Assembly (NCBI RefSeq): GCF_001899645.1
Contig: NZ_MKVV01000111.1
Coordinates: 2,919-66,918 of the forward strand
Length of the DNA stretch: 64,000 nucleotides
Source of the DNA: Pseudonocardia sp. 73-21
GTDB taxonomy: Bacteria; Actinomycetota; Actinomycetes; Mycobacteriales; Pseudonocardiaceae
Reading direction: 5' to 3'
Each line of letters begins with the position of its first letter. Position 1 is the first letter of the stretch. The notes below the pieces were generated by a model, which saw only the letters and a program-made list of their open reading frames with translations, did no database searches and was not told the origin of the DNA. The translations under genes and the position numbers were made by a program. Shown here one piece after another: positions 16,447 through 25,605 of the stretch.

Positions 16447-18108
16447 ATGACCGACGGTCCCCTGATCGTCCAGTCCGACAAGACGCTGCTGCTCGAGGTC
16501 GACCACGCCGACGCCCAGGAGGCGCGGATGGCCATCGCGCCGTTCGCGGAGCTGGAGCGGGCCCCCGAGCACGTCCACACCTACCGCGTCACGCCGCTCG
16601 CGCTGTGGAACGCCCGCGCCGCCGGCCACGACGCCGAGCAGGTCGTCGACGCGCTGGTCCGCTTCTCCCGGTACGCGGTGCCGCAGCCGCTGCTCGTCGA
16701 CGTCGTCGACACGATGGGCCGCTACGGCCGCCTGCAGCTGACCAACTCCCCGGTGCACGGCCTGGTCATGGTCGCGTTGGACCGTGCGGTGCTGGAGGAG
16801 GTGCTCCGGCAGAAGAAGATCGCCCCGCTGCTGGGCGCGCGCGTGGACGACGACACCGTGATCGTCCACCCGTCCGAGCGTGGCCACCTCAAGCAGGCCC
16901 TGCTGAAGATCGGCTGGCCCGCCGAGGACCTCGCGGGCTACGTCGACGGCGAGGCCCACCCCATCGAACTGGCCGAGGACGGCTGGAACCTGCGCGACTA
17001 CCAGCGCCAGGCCGTCGACGGGTTCTGGGCCGGCGGCTCGGGCGTGGTCGTGCTCCCGTGCGGCGCCGGCAAGACGCTCGTCGGCGCGGCGGCGATGGCG
17101 CAGGCCAAGGCCACCACGCTGATCCTGGTCACCAACACCGTGGCCGGGCGGCAGTGGAAGCGCGAGCTCGTGGCCCGCACCTCGCTCACCGAGGACGAGA
17201 TCGGCGAGTACTCCGGCGAGCGCAAGGAGATCCGCCCGGTCACGATCGCCACCTACCAGGTGGTCACGCGCAAGACCAAGGGCGAGTACCGGCACCTGGA
17301 GCTGTTCGACTCCCGCGACTGGGGCCTCGTGATCTACGACGAGGTGCACCTGCTGCCGGCCCCGGTGTTCCGGATGACGGCCGACCTGCAGTCGCGCCGC
17401 CGCCTCGGGCTCACCGCCACGCTCGTGCGCGAGGACGGCCGCGAGGGCGACGTCTTCTCCCTCATCGGCCCCAAGCGCTACGACGCCCCGTGGCGCGACA
17501 TCGAGCAGCAGGGCTGGATCGCGCCCGCCGACTGCGTCGAGGTCCGCGTCACGCTCACCGAGGCCGAGCGGCTCGGCTACGCCGTGGCGGAGGCGGAGGA
17601 GCGCTACAAGATGGCCTCCACCGCCCACACCAAGATCGCCGTGGTCACGTCGATCCTGAAGAAGCACCCGGGGGAGCCGACGCTCGTCATCGGCGCCTAC
17701 CTGGACCAGCTCGACGAGCTCGGGGAGGCGCTGAACGCGCCGATCATCCAGGGCTCCACCCGCAACAAGGAGCGCGAGGAGCTGTTCCAGCAGTTCCGCC
17801 AGGGCGACCTGCCGGTGCTGGTGGTCAGCAAGGTGGCCAACTTCTCCATCGACCTCCCCGAGGCCAGCGTCGCCATCCAGGTGTCGGGCACGTTCGGGTC
17901 CCGGCAGGAGGAGGCGCAGCGGCTGGGCCGGCTGCTGCGGCCCAAGGGCGACGGCCGGCAGGCGCATTTCTACTCGGTGGTCTCGCGGGACACGTTGGAC
18001 ACCGACTACGCCGCGCACCGGCAGCGGTTCCTCGCCGAGCAGGGCTACGCCTACCGGATCGTCGACGCCGACGACCTCCTCGGACCCGCCATCCCCGACG
18101 TCGGCTGA
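16447..18108 (+). CDS. XPB/Ssl2-type DNA repair helicase
   Basis: A 553-residue superfamily 2 helicase of the XPB (ERCC3) type common in actinobacteria. It has an N-terminal XPB domain (residues 1-170), motif I VLPCGAGKTLVGAA, the DEVH Walker B in IYDEVHLLPAP, motif III LGLTATLVREDG, and motif VI QRLGRLLRPKG. These are ATP-driven 3'-5' helicases with roles in nucleotide excision repair. The ATG at 16447 has AGGAAGAAGGA upstream. Its usual partner gene is at 8365, with the conservon between them. Confidence 0.92.
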   Translation: MTDGPLIVQSDKTLLLEVDHADAQEARMAIAPFAELERAPEHVHTYRVTPLALWNARAAGHDAEQVVDALVRFSRYAVPQPLLVDVVDTMGRYGRLQLTNSPVHGLVMVALDRAVLEEVLRQKKIAPLLGARVDDDTVIVHPSERGHLKQALLKIGWPAEDLAGYVDGEAHPIELAEDGWNLRDYQRQAVDGFWAGGSGVVVLPCGAGKTLVGAAAMAQAKATTLILVTNTVAGRQWKRELVARTSLTEDEIGEYSGERKEIRPVTIATYQVVTRKTKGEYRHLELFDSRDWGLVIYDEVHLLPAPVFRMTADLQSRRRLGLTATLVREDGREGDVFSLIGPKRYDAPWRDIEQQGWIAPADCVEVRVTLTEAERLGYAVAEAEERYKMASTAHTKIAVVTSILKKHPGEPTLVIGAYLDQLDELGEALNAPIIQGSTRNKEREELFQQFRQGDLPVLVVSKVANFSIDLPEASVAIQVSGTFGSRQEEAQRLGRLLRPKGDGRQAHFYSVVSRDTLDTDYAAHRQRFLAEQGYAYRIVDADDLLGPAIPDVG

Positions 18109-18200
18109 CTACACAGCGCTCGCGCCGGCCCGTGACCTGGTCTGAACAGGTGTGATCCCCCCACGGATGGGCGTCTGGAGATGCACCTGAATGCCGGCGG

Positions 18201-18434
18201 GTGGACACTGGTGCTACGTCGGAACAGGGAGTCGCCATCTCAACGGTCGGATGGATCGCCATCGGAGTCGCGGCCTGGCTGGTCGTGGCCCTGGTCGTCG
18301 GCGTCCTGATCGGACGGATGATCCGCAGGCGGGACGCCCAGACCCCGCGGGGGGCGGAGCCGTCGGAGACGTCGGAGACGCCGGGTGTGCCCGCCCCCAG
18401 CCCCGACTCGGTGGGCCGACGGCGCCGGGACTGA
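18201..18434 (+). CDS. Small single-pass membrane protein, function unknown
   Basis: A 77-residue protein with one strong transmembrane helix (STVGWIAIGVAAWLVVALVVG) ending in a GRMIRRRD positive stop-transfer, then a Ser/Thr/Pro-rich hydrophilic tail. The orientation is probably N-out, C-in. The start is uncertain; GTG 18201 is the best canonical codon. It lies just upstream of the histidine kinase gene in the same direction, 43 bases away, so it may be cotranscribed. I do not recognise a family. Confidence 0.5.
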   Translation: MDTGATSEQGVAISTVGWIAIGVAAWLVVALVVGVLIGRMIRRRDAQTPRGAEPSETSETPGVPAPSPDSVGRRRRD

Positions 18435-18477
18435 ACCGGGGTGTCGCGGAGCGTCCGTTTCGTGCGATCGTCCGCCT

Positions 18478-19668
18478 GTGGCATCGACGGAGCGCGCCGC
18501 GCGCGAGCAGGTCAGTGACCAGGAGCACCTGCTCAACACGCTGCTGGCCGAGCGCGACGGGCTGCTCTCGGTTCTCGACCGGGTCCTCGCCCTGCACGGT
18601 GCCGCGCGCCTGATCCGGGACGCCGCCGGGGCCGACGCCGGTTTCGTCGCCGACGTCGACCGGCCCGGTTCGTCCGACGACGGGCAGGCCGTCATCCGGT
18701 GGCTGGCCGGCAACCGCACCGACGCCCTGCAGGACCTCGTCGTCCCCACGGGCCAGGGCGTCGGCGGCCGGGTGATGGCGCTGGGCCGGCCCGTGCGCGT
18801 CTCCGACTACGTCAGCTCGCCGAGCATCACCCACCAGTTCGACCTGCCCGTGCGGCGCGAGGCGCTGGGCGCGATGCTCGCCGTCCCGATCATCGACGGC
18901 GAGGGTCCGCGTCCCGTCGCCGTCGCCTACGCCGCGCTGCGGGGGCCGGGGTCGTTCGGCGACGCCGCCGTCGACGCGGTGCAGCGCATCGCCGCCGAGG
19001 CGGCGCAGGCCATCCGCCTGGCCGAGCGCGCCGAGGCCGGCCGCTACACGGCGGTGGCGGCCGAGCGGCAGCGCATGCAGGCGTCGCTGCACGACTCGGT
19101 GGGGGCGATGCTGTTCTCCATCGGGGCCCAGGTGCGCGACCTGCGCACCACGGTGCCCGACAACCCGCTGCTGCGCACCCGGCTGGGCCGGCTGGAGACC
19201 GACGTGTCCGCGGCGTCGCTGGCGCTGCGCGAGGCGCTGCTGGCGCTCTCGGAGTCCAGCCCGGAGCGGGCCCTGCCGATCGAGCTGGCCGAGCACTGCC
19301 GCAGCTTCGAGGCCCGCACCGGCACGACGGCGCGGCTGGTGCAGCTCGGCGACGTCCGGCCGCTCGACGTCGAGCGCACGACGCTGCTGGTCAGCGCCGT
19401 GCGCGAGGGGTTGCTCAACGCCGAGAAGCACGCCGACGCCTGCGCGGTGGTGGTCAGCCTCGGTGAGATCGACGGCGGGGTGCAGGTGGCCGTCGCCGAC
19501 GACGGCCGCCACGCCGGGGACGACCTGGTGGGTAGCACCTCCGACGGCGCGGGCCTCGGCATCCGGCTGCTCGTCGAGAAGGCGGCCCGGCTCGGGGGGC
19601 GGGTGAGCCTCGTCCACGACGACGACGGTGGCACCACCCTGCGCATGTTCCTGCCGGGTGTGCGGTGA
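18478..19668 (+). CDS. GAF-domain NarL-type sensor histidine kinase
   Basis: A soluble 396-residue histidine kinase. A coiled-coil-like N-terminus leads into a GAF domain (about residues 40-180) with LVVPTGQGVGGRVMALGRPVRVSDY. A HisKA_3 dimerisation domain carries the phospho-acceptor His205 in QASLHDSVGAMLFSIG, and a HATPase domain has REGLLNAEKHADA and GAGLGIRLLVEKAARLGG. It lacks transmembrane helices, so it senses a cytosolic signal. It starts at GTG 18478 and overlaps its response regulator by 4 bases. The liv operon directly downstream is the obvious candidate target. Confidence 0.9.
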   Translation: MASTERAAREQVSDQEHLLNTLLAERDGLLSVLDRVLALHGAARLIRDAAGADAGFVADVDRPGSSDDGQAVIRWLAGNRTDALQDLVVPTGQGVGGRVMALGRPVRVSDYVSSPSITHQFDLPVRREALGAMLAVPIIDGEGPRPVAVAYAALRGPGSFGDAAVDAVQRIAAEAAQAIRLAERAEAGRYTAVAAERQRMQASLHDSVGAMLFSIGAQVRDLRTTVPDNPLLRTRLGRLETDVSAASLALREALLALSESSPERALPIELAEHCRSFEARTGTTARLVQLGDVRPLDVERTTLLVSAVREGLLNAEKHADACAVVVSLGEIDGGVQVAVADDGRHAGDDLVGSTSDGAGLGIRLLVEKAARLGGRVSLVHDDDGGTTLRMFLPGVR

Positions 19669-20288
19669 CGCCGTCGCGGGTGATGGTCGTCGACGACCAC
19701 CCGGTGGTGCGCGACGGCGTCGCCCTGCTGCTGCGCGGTGAGCCGTCGCTGGTGGTGGTGGGGTCCGCGGAGAGCGGCCGGTCGGCGCTGGAGCGCGCCC
19801 CCGGGCTCGGGCCGGACCTCGTGCTGCTCGACCTGCGGCTGCCCGACATGCTCGCCCCGGAGGTCGTGGTCGGGCTGCGGGAGTCGGTGCCCGCCGCGCG
19901 CATCGTCGTGTTCACCGCGCACGGCGACCACCACGGTGTGCAGGCAGCCCTCGACGCCGGCGCGCACGGCGCCCTGCTGAAGGACGCCGCGGCCACCGAT
20001 CTCGTGTCCGCGCTGCGCCGGGTGCTGCGGGGCGAGCGGGTGTCCGATCCCCGGATGGTGCCCGGCGACGTCGGGCGTAGCGCGGCCCTGGCCCGCAGCG
20101 GGCTGACCCGCCGCGAGTACGAGGTCCTGCGGCTTGCGGCGCAGGGCCGCACCAACCCCGAGATCGCGGAGACCACGGGCCTCGCGCGCAACACGGTGAA
20201 GACCTACCTGCAGTCGGCGCTCCACAAGCTGGGCGCGCGCAACCGGGTGGAAGCCATCGGGAAGGCCGCCGAGGCCGGCCTCCTGTAA
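19665..20288 (+). CDS. NarL/LuxR-family response regulator
   Basis: A 207-residue response regulator. The receiver domain has the acidic pair D10/D11, phospho-acceptor D56 in LLDLRLPD and a conserved Lys in ALLKDAAA. The C-terminal LuxR helix-turn-helix reads LTRREYEVLRLAAQGRTNPEIA followed by ARNTVKTYLQSALHKLGARNR. Start GTG 19665 overlaps the kinase stop, so the two are one operon. It probably regulates the transporter genes 120 bases downstream, by proximity. Confidence 0.92.
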   Translation: MTPSRVMVVDDHPVVRDGVALLLRGEPSLVVVGSAESGRSALERAPGLGPDLVLLDLRLPDMLAPEVVVGLRESVPAARIVVFTAHGDHHGVQAALDAGAHGALLKDAAATDLVSALRRVLRGERVSDPRMVPGDVGRSAALARSGLTRREYEVLRLAAQGRTNPEIAETTGLARNTVKTYLQSALHKLGARNRVEAIGKAAEAGLL

Positions 20289-20410
20289 CGGACAGTCATC
20301 TACTTCGCCTGCCCCTCTCCACCTGGGGGTGTTTGTCCCCTGTGATCGGCAACACGATGTGCGCCGGTCGGCCCGACGCAGGGCCGCACCCGGCGAAAGG
20401 ACGCATCTTG

Positions 20411-21220
20411 GTGCTGAGTGTCCGAGGACTGTCGGTCCGGTACGGCCGTTCGGTCGGCGCGCTCGAGGGGGTGGACGTCGAGGTGCCCGGCGACGGGGTG
20501 CTCGCCGTGCTCGGTGGCAACGGGGCGGGCAAGTCCACGCTGCTCCGTGCGGTGTCGGGCACGCTGGGCCTGTACCGGGGGGCCATCACCGAGGGTGAGA
20601 TCTCCTTCGACGGTGACCGCATCGACCGGCTCGACCCGGCCGTGGTCGTCCGCCGGGGCGTGGTGGCCGTGCCCGAGGGCCGGCAGGTGTTCGCCCGGAT
20701 GACCGTCGAGGACAACCTGCGCGCGGGTGGGCTCGGCGCCGCGTCGGCGGCGGCGCGCACGGCCGCGCGCAGGCGGGTCGGCGAGCTGTTCCCCGTGCTC
20801 ACCGAGCGCGCCTCGCAGCGAGCCGGGCTGCTCTCCGGCGGTGAGCAGCAGATGCTCGCGATCGGTCGCGCGCTGATGTCGGGCCCCCGGCTGCTGCTGC
20901 TCGACGAACCGTCGCTCGGCCTCGCGCCGCAGATGGTCGGGCGCATCGCCCGGATCATCCGGGAGATCCACGCCCAGGGCACCTCGGTGGTACTCGTCGA
21001 GCAGAACGCCACGATGGCCCTGCAGGTGGCCGACCACGCCGCCGTGCTCGAGGTCGGCCGCATCGCCCTGTCCGGTCCGGCGGCCGAGCTCGCGGCCAGC
21101 GAGGACGTGCAGCGGCTCTACCTGGGTGGGCACGCCGAGTCGCAGGCCCAGGCCGACGCCGAGGAGGCCGAGGCGCGGACCCACCGGGGCCGCCGGACGC
21201 TGTCGAGGTGGGTCGGATGA
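20411..21220 (+). CDS. livF: Branched-chain amino acid-type ABC transporter ATPase LivF
   Basis: A 269-residue ABC ATPase. Walker A is GGNGAGKSTLLRA, the signature is LSGGEQQMLAIGRAL, Walker B is LLLLDEPSLGLAP and the H-loop is VVLVEQNA; the LivF hallmark PEGRQVFARMTVEDNL is present. The C-terminus carries a 30-residue charged tail. Start GTG 20411 follows AAAGGA; TTG 20408 is an alternative. It is the first gene of livF-livG-livH-livM-binding protein. HAAT-family systems import amino acids, urea or amides; substrate not deducible here. Confidence 0.9.
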   Translation: MLSVRGLSVRYGRSVGALEGVDVEVPGDGVLAVLGGNGAGKSTLLRAVSGTLGLYRGAITEGEISFDGDRIDRLDPAVVVRRGVVAVPEGRQVFARMTVEDNLRAGGLGAASAAARTAARRRVGELFPVLTERASQRAGLLSGGEQQMLAIGRALMSGPRLLLLDEPSLGLAPQMVGRIARIIREIHAQGTSVVLVEQNATMALQVADHAAVLEVGRIALSGPAAELAASEDVQRLYLGGHAESQAQADAEEAEARTHRGRRTLSRWVG

Positions 21221-22017
21221 CGAGCGCTCCCACGCTGCGCGAGGGCGTCGTCGACCTCGTCGTCGACGACGTCACCCTGCGCTTCGGCGGCATCACCGCA
21301 CTCGACGGCGTCTCGTTCACCGTCGCCCCCGGCACGGTGCACGCGCTCATCGGTCCCAACGGCGCCGGCAAGTCCAGCTGCTTCAACGTGATCAGCGGCC
21401 TGTACCGGCCCACCGAGGGCCGGGTCCGCCTCGGCGAGCAGGTTCTGACGGACCTGCGCCCGCACCGGCTGGCGGCGCTGGGTGTCGGGCGGTCGTTCCA
21501 GAACATCGCGCTGTCGCCCGGCTCGACCGTGCGCGACAACGTCATGCTCGGCCGGCACTCGCTGACCCGCGGCGGCTTCCTCTCCGGCGGCCTGCGGCTC
21601 GGGTCGAAGACCGAGCGGAAGCACCTGGCCCGCGTCGAGGAGATCTGCGACTTCCTCGGCGTCGCCGACCGGCTCGACAGCCCCGTCAGCGCGCTGCCCT
21701 ACGGCGTCGCGAAGCGCGTCGACATCGCGAGGGCGCTCGCGTGCGAGCCGATCCTGCTGCTGCTCGACGAGCCCGCGGCCGGGCTCGACGGCACCGAGAC
21801 CGCCGAGATGGCCGTGACGATCAGCGAACTGCGCGACGCGCTGGGCATCTCGGTGCTGCTCGTGGAGCACGACATGGGGCTCGTCATGGGCATCGCCGAC
21901 CGGGTCACCGTCCTGGACTTCGGACGGCTGATCGCCGACGGGGTGCCGTCCGAGGTGCAGTCCGACCCCGCGGTGATCTCGGCGTATCTCGGCGTGGGTG
22001 CCGAGGAGGAGAACTGA
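21217..22017 (+). CDS. livG: Branched-chain amino acid-type ABC transporter ATPase LivG
   Basis: A 266-residue ABC ATPase of the LivG type. Walker A is GPNGAGKSSCFNVISG, the LivG-specific GRSFQNIAL segment is present, Walker B is LLLLDEPAAGLDG and the H-loop is VLLVEHDMGLVMG. The signature region reads VSALPYGVAKRVDIARAL, a normal LivG variant. ATG 21217 overlaps the livF stop by 4 bases and the stop shares one base with the livH start. Confidence 0.92.
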   Translation: MTSAPTLREGVVDLVVDDVTLRFGGITALDGVSFTVAPGTVHALIGPNGAGKSSCFNVISGLYRPTEGRVRLGEQVLTDLRPHRLAALGVGRSFQNIALSPGSTVRDNVMLGRHSLTRGGFLSGGLRLGSKTERKHLARVEEICDFLGVADRLDSPVSALPYGVAKRVDIARALACEPILLLLDEPAAGLDGTETAEMAVTISELRDALGISVLLVEHDMGLVMGIADRVTVLDFGRLIADGVPSEVQSDPAVISAYLGVGAEEEN

Positions 22018-22895
22018 TGGGCACGTTCGTCCAACTGCTGGTCAACGGTCTGGGCAAGGGCGCGGTCTACGCGCTGCTCGCCCTGGGGTTCGTGATCATC
22101 TTCAAGGCCACCGAGGTGGTCAACTTCGCGCACGGCTCGCTGGTGCTCGTGGGCGGCTACGTCGTGTTCGCGCTCAAGGACACGCTGGGCTGGGTGCCCG
22201 CGGCGCTGCTGGGCATCATCGGCGCCGCGCTGGTGGCGCTGCTGGTGGAGCGCGTATTCCTGGCCAACGCCCGCCGTGCCGACCCCAACAGCCTGGCGCT
22301 GCTCACCATCGGGCTCGACGTGATCATCACCGAGGAGATCGTGCGCCGCGTCGGCGCCGCGATCCCGTTCATCGGTGACCCCTACGACGCCCAGCCGCTC
22401 CAGGTCGCCGGCATCACGATCTTCCGCACGCAGGCGATCGCGCTCGTCGTCGGCGCGGTGCTCATCACCGCGTTCCTGCTGGCGTTCCGGTACTCCAGCT
22501 GGGGCGTCGCGATGCGCGCGCAGGCGGAGAACAAGGAGGCCGCGGCCCTGATGGGGATCCGCAGCTCCCGGGTGACGGCCACGGCGTGGCTGGTGGCCGG
22601 TGCGCTGGCCGGCGTGGCGGTGCTGTTCATGGCCACGCAGGACTTCTCCGGCGCCGGCCTGGGTCGCGGCACGCACGCCATCGCGCTCATCGCGTTCCCC
22701 GCCGCGATCCTCGGCGGGCTGGACTCGACGGCGGGCGCGGTGGTCGGCGGCATCGTCGTCGGGCTCACCGAGGCGCTGTCGGCCCAGTACATCTCGTTCG
22801 AGTTCTCCAAGAGCGCGGTGTTCCTGGTGATGCTGCTGGTGCTGGTGATCAGACCGTCCGGGCTGTTCGGGACGAAGGAGCTCAGTCGTGTCTGA
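22017..22895 (+). CDS. livH: Branched-chain amino acid-type ABC permease LivH
   Basis: A 292-residue inner-membrane permease with about eight hydrophobic segments. It has the LivH start QLLVNGLGKGAVYALLALGF and the NFAHGSLVLVGGYV motif, plus the EAA-like cytoplasmic loop AMRAQAENKEAAALMGI that contacts the ATPases. It overlaps livG by one base and livM by 8 bases. Confidence 0.93.
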   Translation: MGTFVQLLVNGLGKGAVYALLALGFVIIFKATEVVNFAHGSLVLVGGYVVFALKDTLGWVPAALLGIIGAALVALLVERVFLANARRADPNSLALLTIGLDVIITEEIVRRVGAAIPFIGDPYDAQPLQVAGITIFRTQAIALVVGAVLITAFLLAFRYSSWGVAMRAQAENKEAAALMGIRSSRVTATAWLVAGALAGVAVLFMATQDFSGAGLGRGTHAIALIAFPAAILGGLDSTAGAVVGGIVVGLTEALSAQYISFEFSKSAVFLVMLLVLVIRPSGLFGTKELSRV

Positions 22896-24042
22896 CACGA
22901 TCACCGAGGCTCCACCGTCCGTGCCCCGGCCGGTGGCCGCGCCGAAGAAGCGCAACTGGATCAAGATCGCCGCCACCGTGCTGCTGGTGCTGTTCCTCGT
23001 CGCGCTGCCGATCCTCACCGGCTCGCAGGTGGCCTACCTCAAGGTGGCGCAGTACATCCTCATCGGCACGGTCGGCGGTATCGGGCTGACGCTGCTCGTC
23101 GGCCAGGCCGGACAGCTCTCGCTGGCCCACCCGTTCTTCCTGCTGGTCGGCGCCGTCAGCTACGCCGTGCTGGCCGGAGATCCGGCCGAGTCACCGGGTC
23201 TCGTCGGGCTGGGCTTCCCGCCGCTGCTCGCCGTGATCGGCGCCGTCGTGATCTGCGGGCTCGTCGGGTTGGCGTTCGCCCCGGTCGCGGGGCGGTTGCG
23301 CGGGATCTATCTGGGCGTGGCGTCGCTGTCGCTGGTGTTTCTCGGGTTGTGGCTCGGGCAGTCGCTGGAGCTGTTCACCGGCGGCACGTCGAGCGGGCGC
23401 CCGCCGCCCACGTTCGAGCTGTTCGGGTTCGCGTTCTCCACCACCACGCCCGCGCCGACCATCGCCGGTGTGCCGATCCAGAAGCAGCAGCGCCTCTGGT
23501 ACCTGTTCCTCGTCTTCGCCCTCGGCGCCTACTTCCTGGCCCGCGGCGCGATCAACAGCCGGATCGGCCGGTCGTGGCGGGCCGTGCGTGACAACGAGGC
23601 CGCGGCCACCGCGATGGGCGTGAACGTCGCTCGCGTCAAGGCCGGTGCGTTCACGATCTCGTCGGCGTTCGCGGGGCTCGCAGGCGTGATGACCGCGCTG
23701 TGGCTCGACCTCGTCAAACCCGACGAGAACGAGTTCACCGGCAACTACTCGCTGACGGTCGCCATCGCGTTCCTCGCCATCGTGATCATCGGCGGGCTGG
23801 GCTCGGTGCCGGGCGCGGTGGTCGGCGCGATCGTGGTCTACGGGCTGCAGCAGTTCTTCCTGCTCGGCGCGAACCAGTTCGGCTGGTTCGCCGACGCCCA
23901 GTTCGGCGGCCTGTCGGCCGTGATCCTCAGCGCCTTCGTCTACGGCGCCGCCGTGGTGCTCGTCGTCCTGTTCGAACCCGGTGGCGCCGCGGCCATCGGC
24001 AGACGCCTGACCTCCCGTTTCACCCCCCGAAAGGAACGATGA
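22888..24042 (+). CDS. livM: Branched-chain amino acid-type ABC permease LivM
   Basis: A 384-residue permease with about ten hydrophobic segments and a short cytoplasmic N-terminus. The LivM motif GQLSLAHPFFLLVGA and the cytoplasmic loop SWRAVRDNEAAATAMGVNV are present. GTG 22888 overlaps livH, and the stop overlaps the start of the binding-protein gene by 4 bases. Confidence 0.93.
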   Translation: MSDTITEAPPSVPRPVAAPKKRNWIKIAATVLLVLFLVALPILTGSQVAYLKVAQYILIGTVGGIGLTLLVGQAGQLSLAHPFFLLVGAVSYAVLAGDPAESPGLVGLGFPPLLAVIGAVVICGLVGLAFAPVAGRLRGIYLGVASLSLVFLGLWLGQSLELFTGGTSSGRPPPTFELFGFAFSTTTPAPTIAGVPIQKQQRLWYLFLVFALGAYFLARGAINSRIGRSWRAVRDNEAAATAMGVNVARVKAGAFTISSAFAGLAGVMTALWLDLVKPDENEFTGNYSLTVAIAFLAIVIIGGLGSVPGAVVGAIVVYGLQQFFLLGANQFGWFADAQFGGLSAVILSAFVYGAAVVLVVLFEPGGAAAIGRRLTSRFTPRKER

Positions 24043-25301
24043 TGATCCTCCGGAGATCCGTGTTGGCCGGTGCGCTCGCCAGCACCCTGGTTCTGGCGGC
24101 CTGTGGCAGCACAGCCGACAGCGGTGCGGGTGGTGGCACCGGCGCCGGCGGCGTGAAGACCGACAAGGGCGTCACCGACTCCACCATCACGCTCGGCGTC
24201 ATGGGTGACACCAGCGGCGTGTTCAAGAACCTCGGTGCGGCCATCAACGCGGGCAACCAGCTGTGGGCCGACGACGTCAACGCCGCGGGCGGGATCTGCG
24301 GCCGCCAGCTCAAGCTGGAGATCGTCGACCACGGCTACAAGGCCGACACGGCCAAGACGCTCTACCCGCAGCTGGAGCCGAAGATCCTCGGCATCGTGCA
24401 GCTGCTCGGCTCCCCGGTGCTCGCCGCGCTCAAGCAGAACCTCATCGACGACAACGTGACGGCCGCGCCGGCGTCGTGGTCGAGCCAGATCCTCAACAAC
24501 CCGAACATCATGATGATCGGCACCACCTACGACCTCGAGCAGGTCAACGGTCTGGCCTACCTGCAGCAGCAGGGACTGATCAAGGACGGCGACACGATCG
24601 GCGCCATCTACATCGACGGCGAGTACGGCGGCAACGGGCTCCGCGGCGTCCAGTACTACGCCACCAAGCACAACCTGAAGGTCCAGGAGGCCAAGACCAC
24701 CTCGACGGACAACGACCTGACCAACATCGTCACCGGGCTCAAGGGCGCCGGGGTCAAGGCCATCGCGCTGACGACCACGCCGGGCCAGACCGCGTCCGCG
24801 CTGGCGGCGAACAAGGCTCTGGGCCTGAACGTGCCGGTGATCGGCAACAACCCGACGTTCGACCCGGCGCTGCTCAAGAGCCCGGCCGCCGCGTCGCTGG
24901 ACAAGCTCTACGTGGCCGCGTCGAGTCCGCCGTTCTCGTCGAAGACGCCGAAGGCGGCCCAGCTGGCCACCGAGTACAAGGCGAAGTACGCGGGATCGCC
25001 GCTGAACGCGGGTGTCGACGTCGGGTACGTCGAGGGGCTCGTGTGGCAGTCGGTGCTGACCAAGGCATGTGACAACAAGGACCTGAGCCGGGCCGGCGTG
25101 CAGACCGCGCTCAAGTCACTGACCTCGGTGAAGACCGACGGCCTCGTGGCCGAGCTGGACTACAGCTCGCCCGGCTCGCCCCCCACCCGAGGCGTCTACA
25201 TCGCGAAGGTGGACCCGGCGGCCGAGGGTGGCCTCACCGAGGTGGCGCCGCTGTTCACCGCACCCGAGGTGGCCGACTACAAGGCCCCCTTCCAGACGTA
25301 G
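24039..25301 (+). CDS. Branched-chain amino acid-type ABC substrate-binding lipoprotein
   Basis: A 420-residue type I periplasmic-binding-protein-fold lipoprotein. The lipobox VLAAC puts the lipidated Cys at residue 22. A Gly/Ala linker leads into STITLGVMGDTSGVFKNLG, the Peripla_BP_6 start, with the two-lobe fold to the end. It captures the substrate for LivFGHM. ATG 24039 follows AAAGGA and overlaps livM by 4 bases. Being last in the operon is common for HAAT systems. Ligand is unknown. Confidence 0.92.
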   Translation: MMILRRSVLAGALASTLVLAACGSTADSGAGGGTGAGGVKTDKGVTDSTITLGVMGDTSGVFKNLGAAINAGNQLWADDVNAAGGICGRQLKLEIVDHGYKADTAKTLYPQLEPKILGIVQLLGSPVLAALKQNLIDDNVTAAPASWSSQILNNPNIMMIGTTYDLEQVNGLAYLQQQGLIKDGDTIGAIYIDGEYGGNGLRGVQYYATKHNLKVQEAKTTSTDNDLTNIVTGLKGAGVKAIALTTTPGQTASALAANKALGLNVPVIGNNPTFDPALLKSPAAASLDKLYVAASSPPFSSKTPKAAQLATEYKAKYAGSPLNAGVDVGYVEGLVWQSVLTKACDNKDLSRAGVQTALKSLTSVKTDGLVAELDYSSPGSPPTRGVYIAKVDPAAEGGLTEVAPLFTAPEVADYKAPFQT

Positions 25302-25319
25302 CCACGGGCGGGGCTCCTC

Positions 25320-25360
25320 CGTCTACCGTGATCCACGGACCGGGGATCCACTGTAGACGG
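25320..25360. terminator. Inverted repeat after the liv operon
   Basis: CGTCTACCGTGATCC pairs almost completely with GGATCCACTGTAGACG across a 9-10 base loop, 19 bases after the binding-protein stop. There is no T-run. It is probably the operon terminator, though an operator upstream of the pspC-like gene is possible. Confidence 0.55.
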
Positions 25361-25605
25361 GAGAGCCCGTGCCGGGCCTGTCGCGCGGGCTTCACCCGCC
25401 ACCGTGGCGGGCCCGCCCGGTCGGCCACGCTCCCGTACAGACGCTGCTGGTGCTGTCCGACCCCGGTGCCGGCTGTGGTTCGGGGTCGTCACCGCGGTCG
25501 TGCCGCGGGGGTGGGCGGCCCTGAGCCGAGGCCGGGGTGGAACCAGGGTGGATGTCCGGGCCGACCCCGACGCGATGGCGCTGGGAGCGGAGCAGGCTCA
25601 TAGCC

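Noticed and set aside
12332..16450. Open reading frame of over 1300 codons on the plus strand opposite cvnA
   Set aside because: It is the mirror of cvnA in a high-GC sequence; low-complexity Arg/Gly content and no domain, while cvnA has clear kinase and membrane motifs.
25382..25600. Coding sequence between the liv operon and the pspC-like gene
   Set aside because: Frames are open but Arg/Gly-rich, with no ribosome-binding site or family sequence; treated as intergenic.
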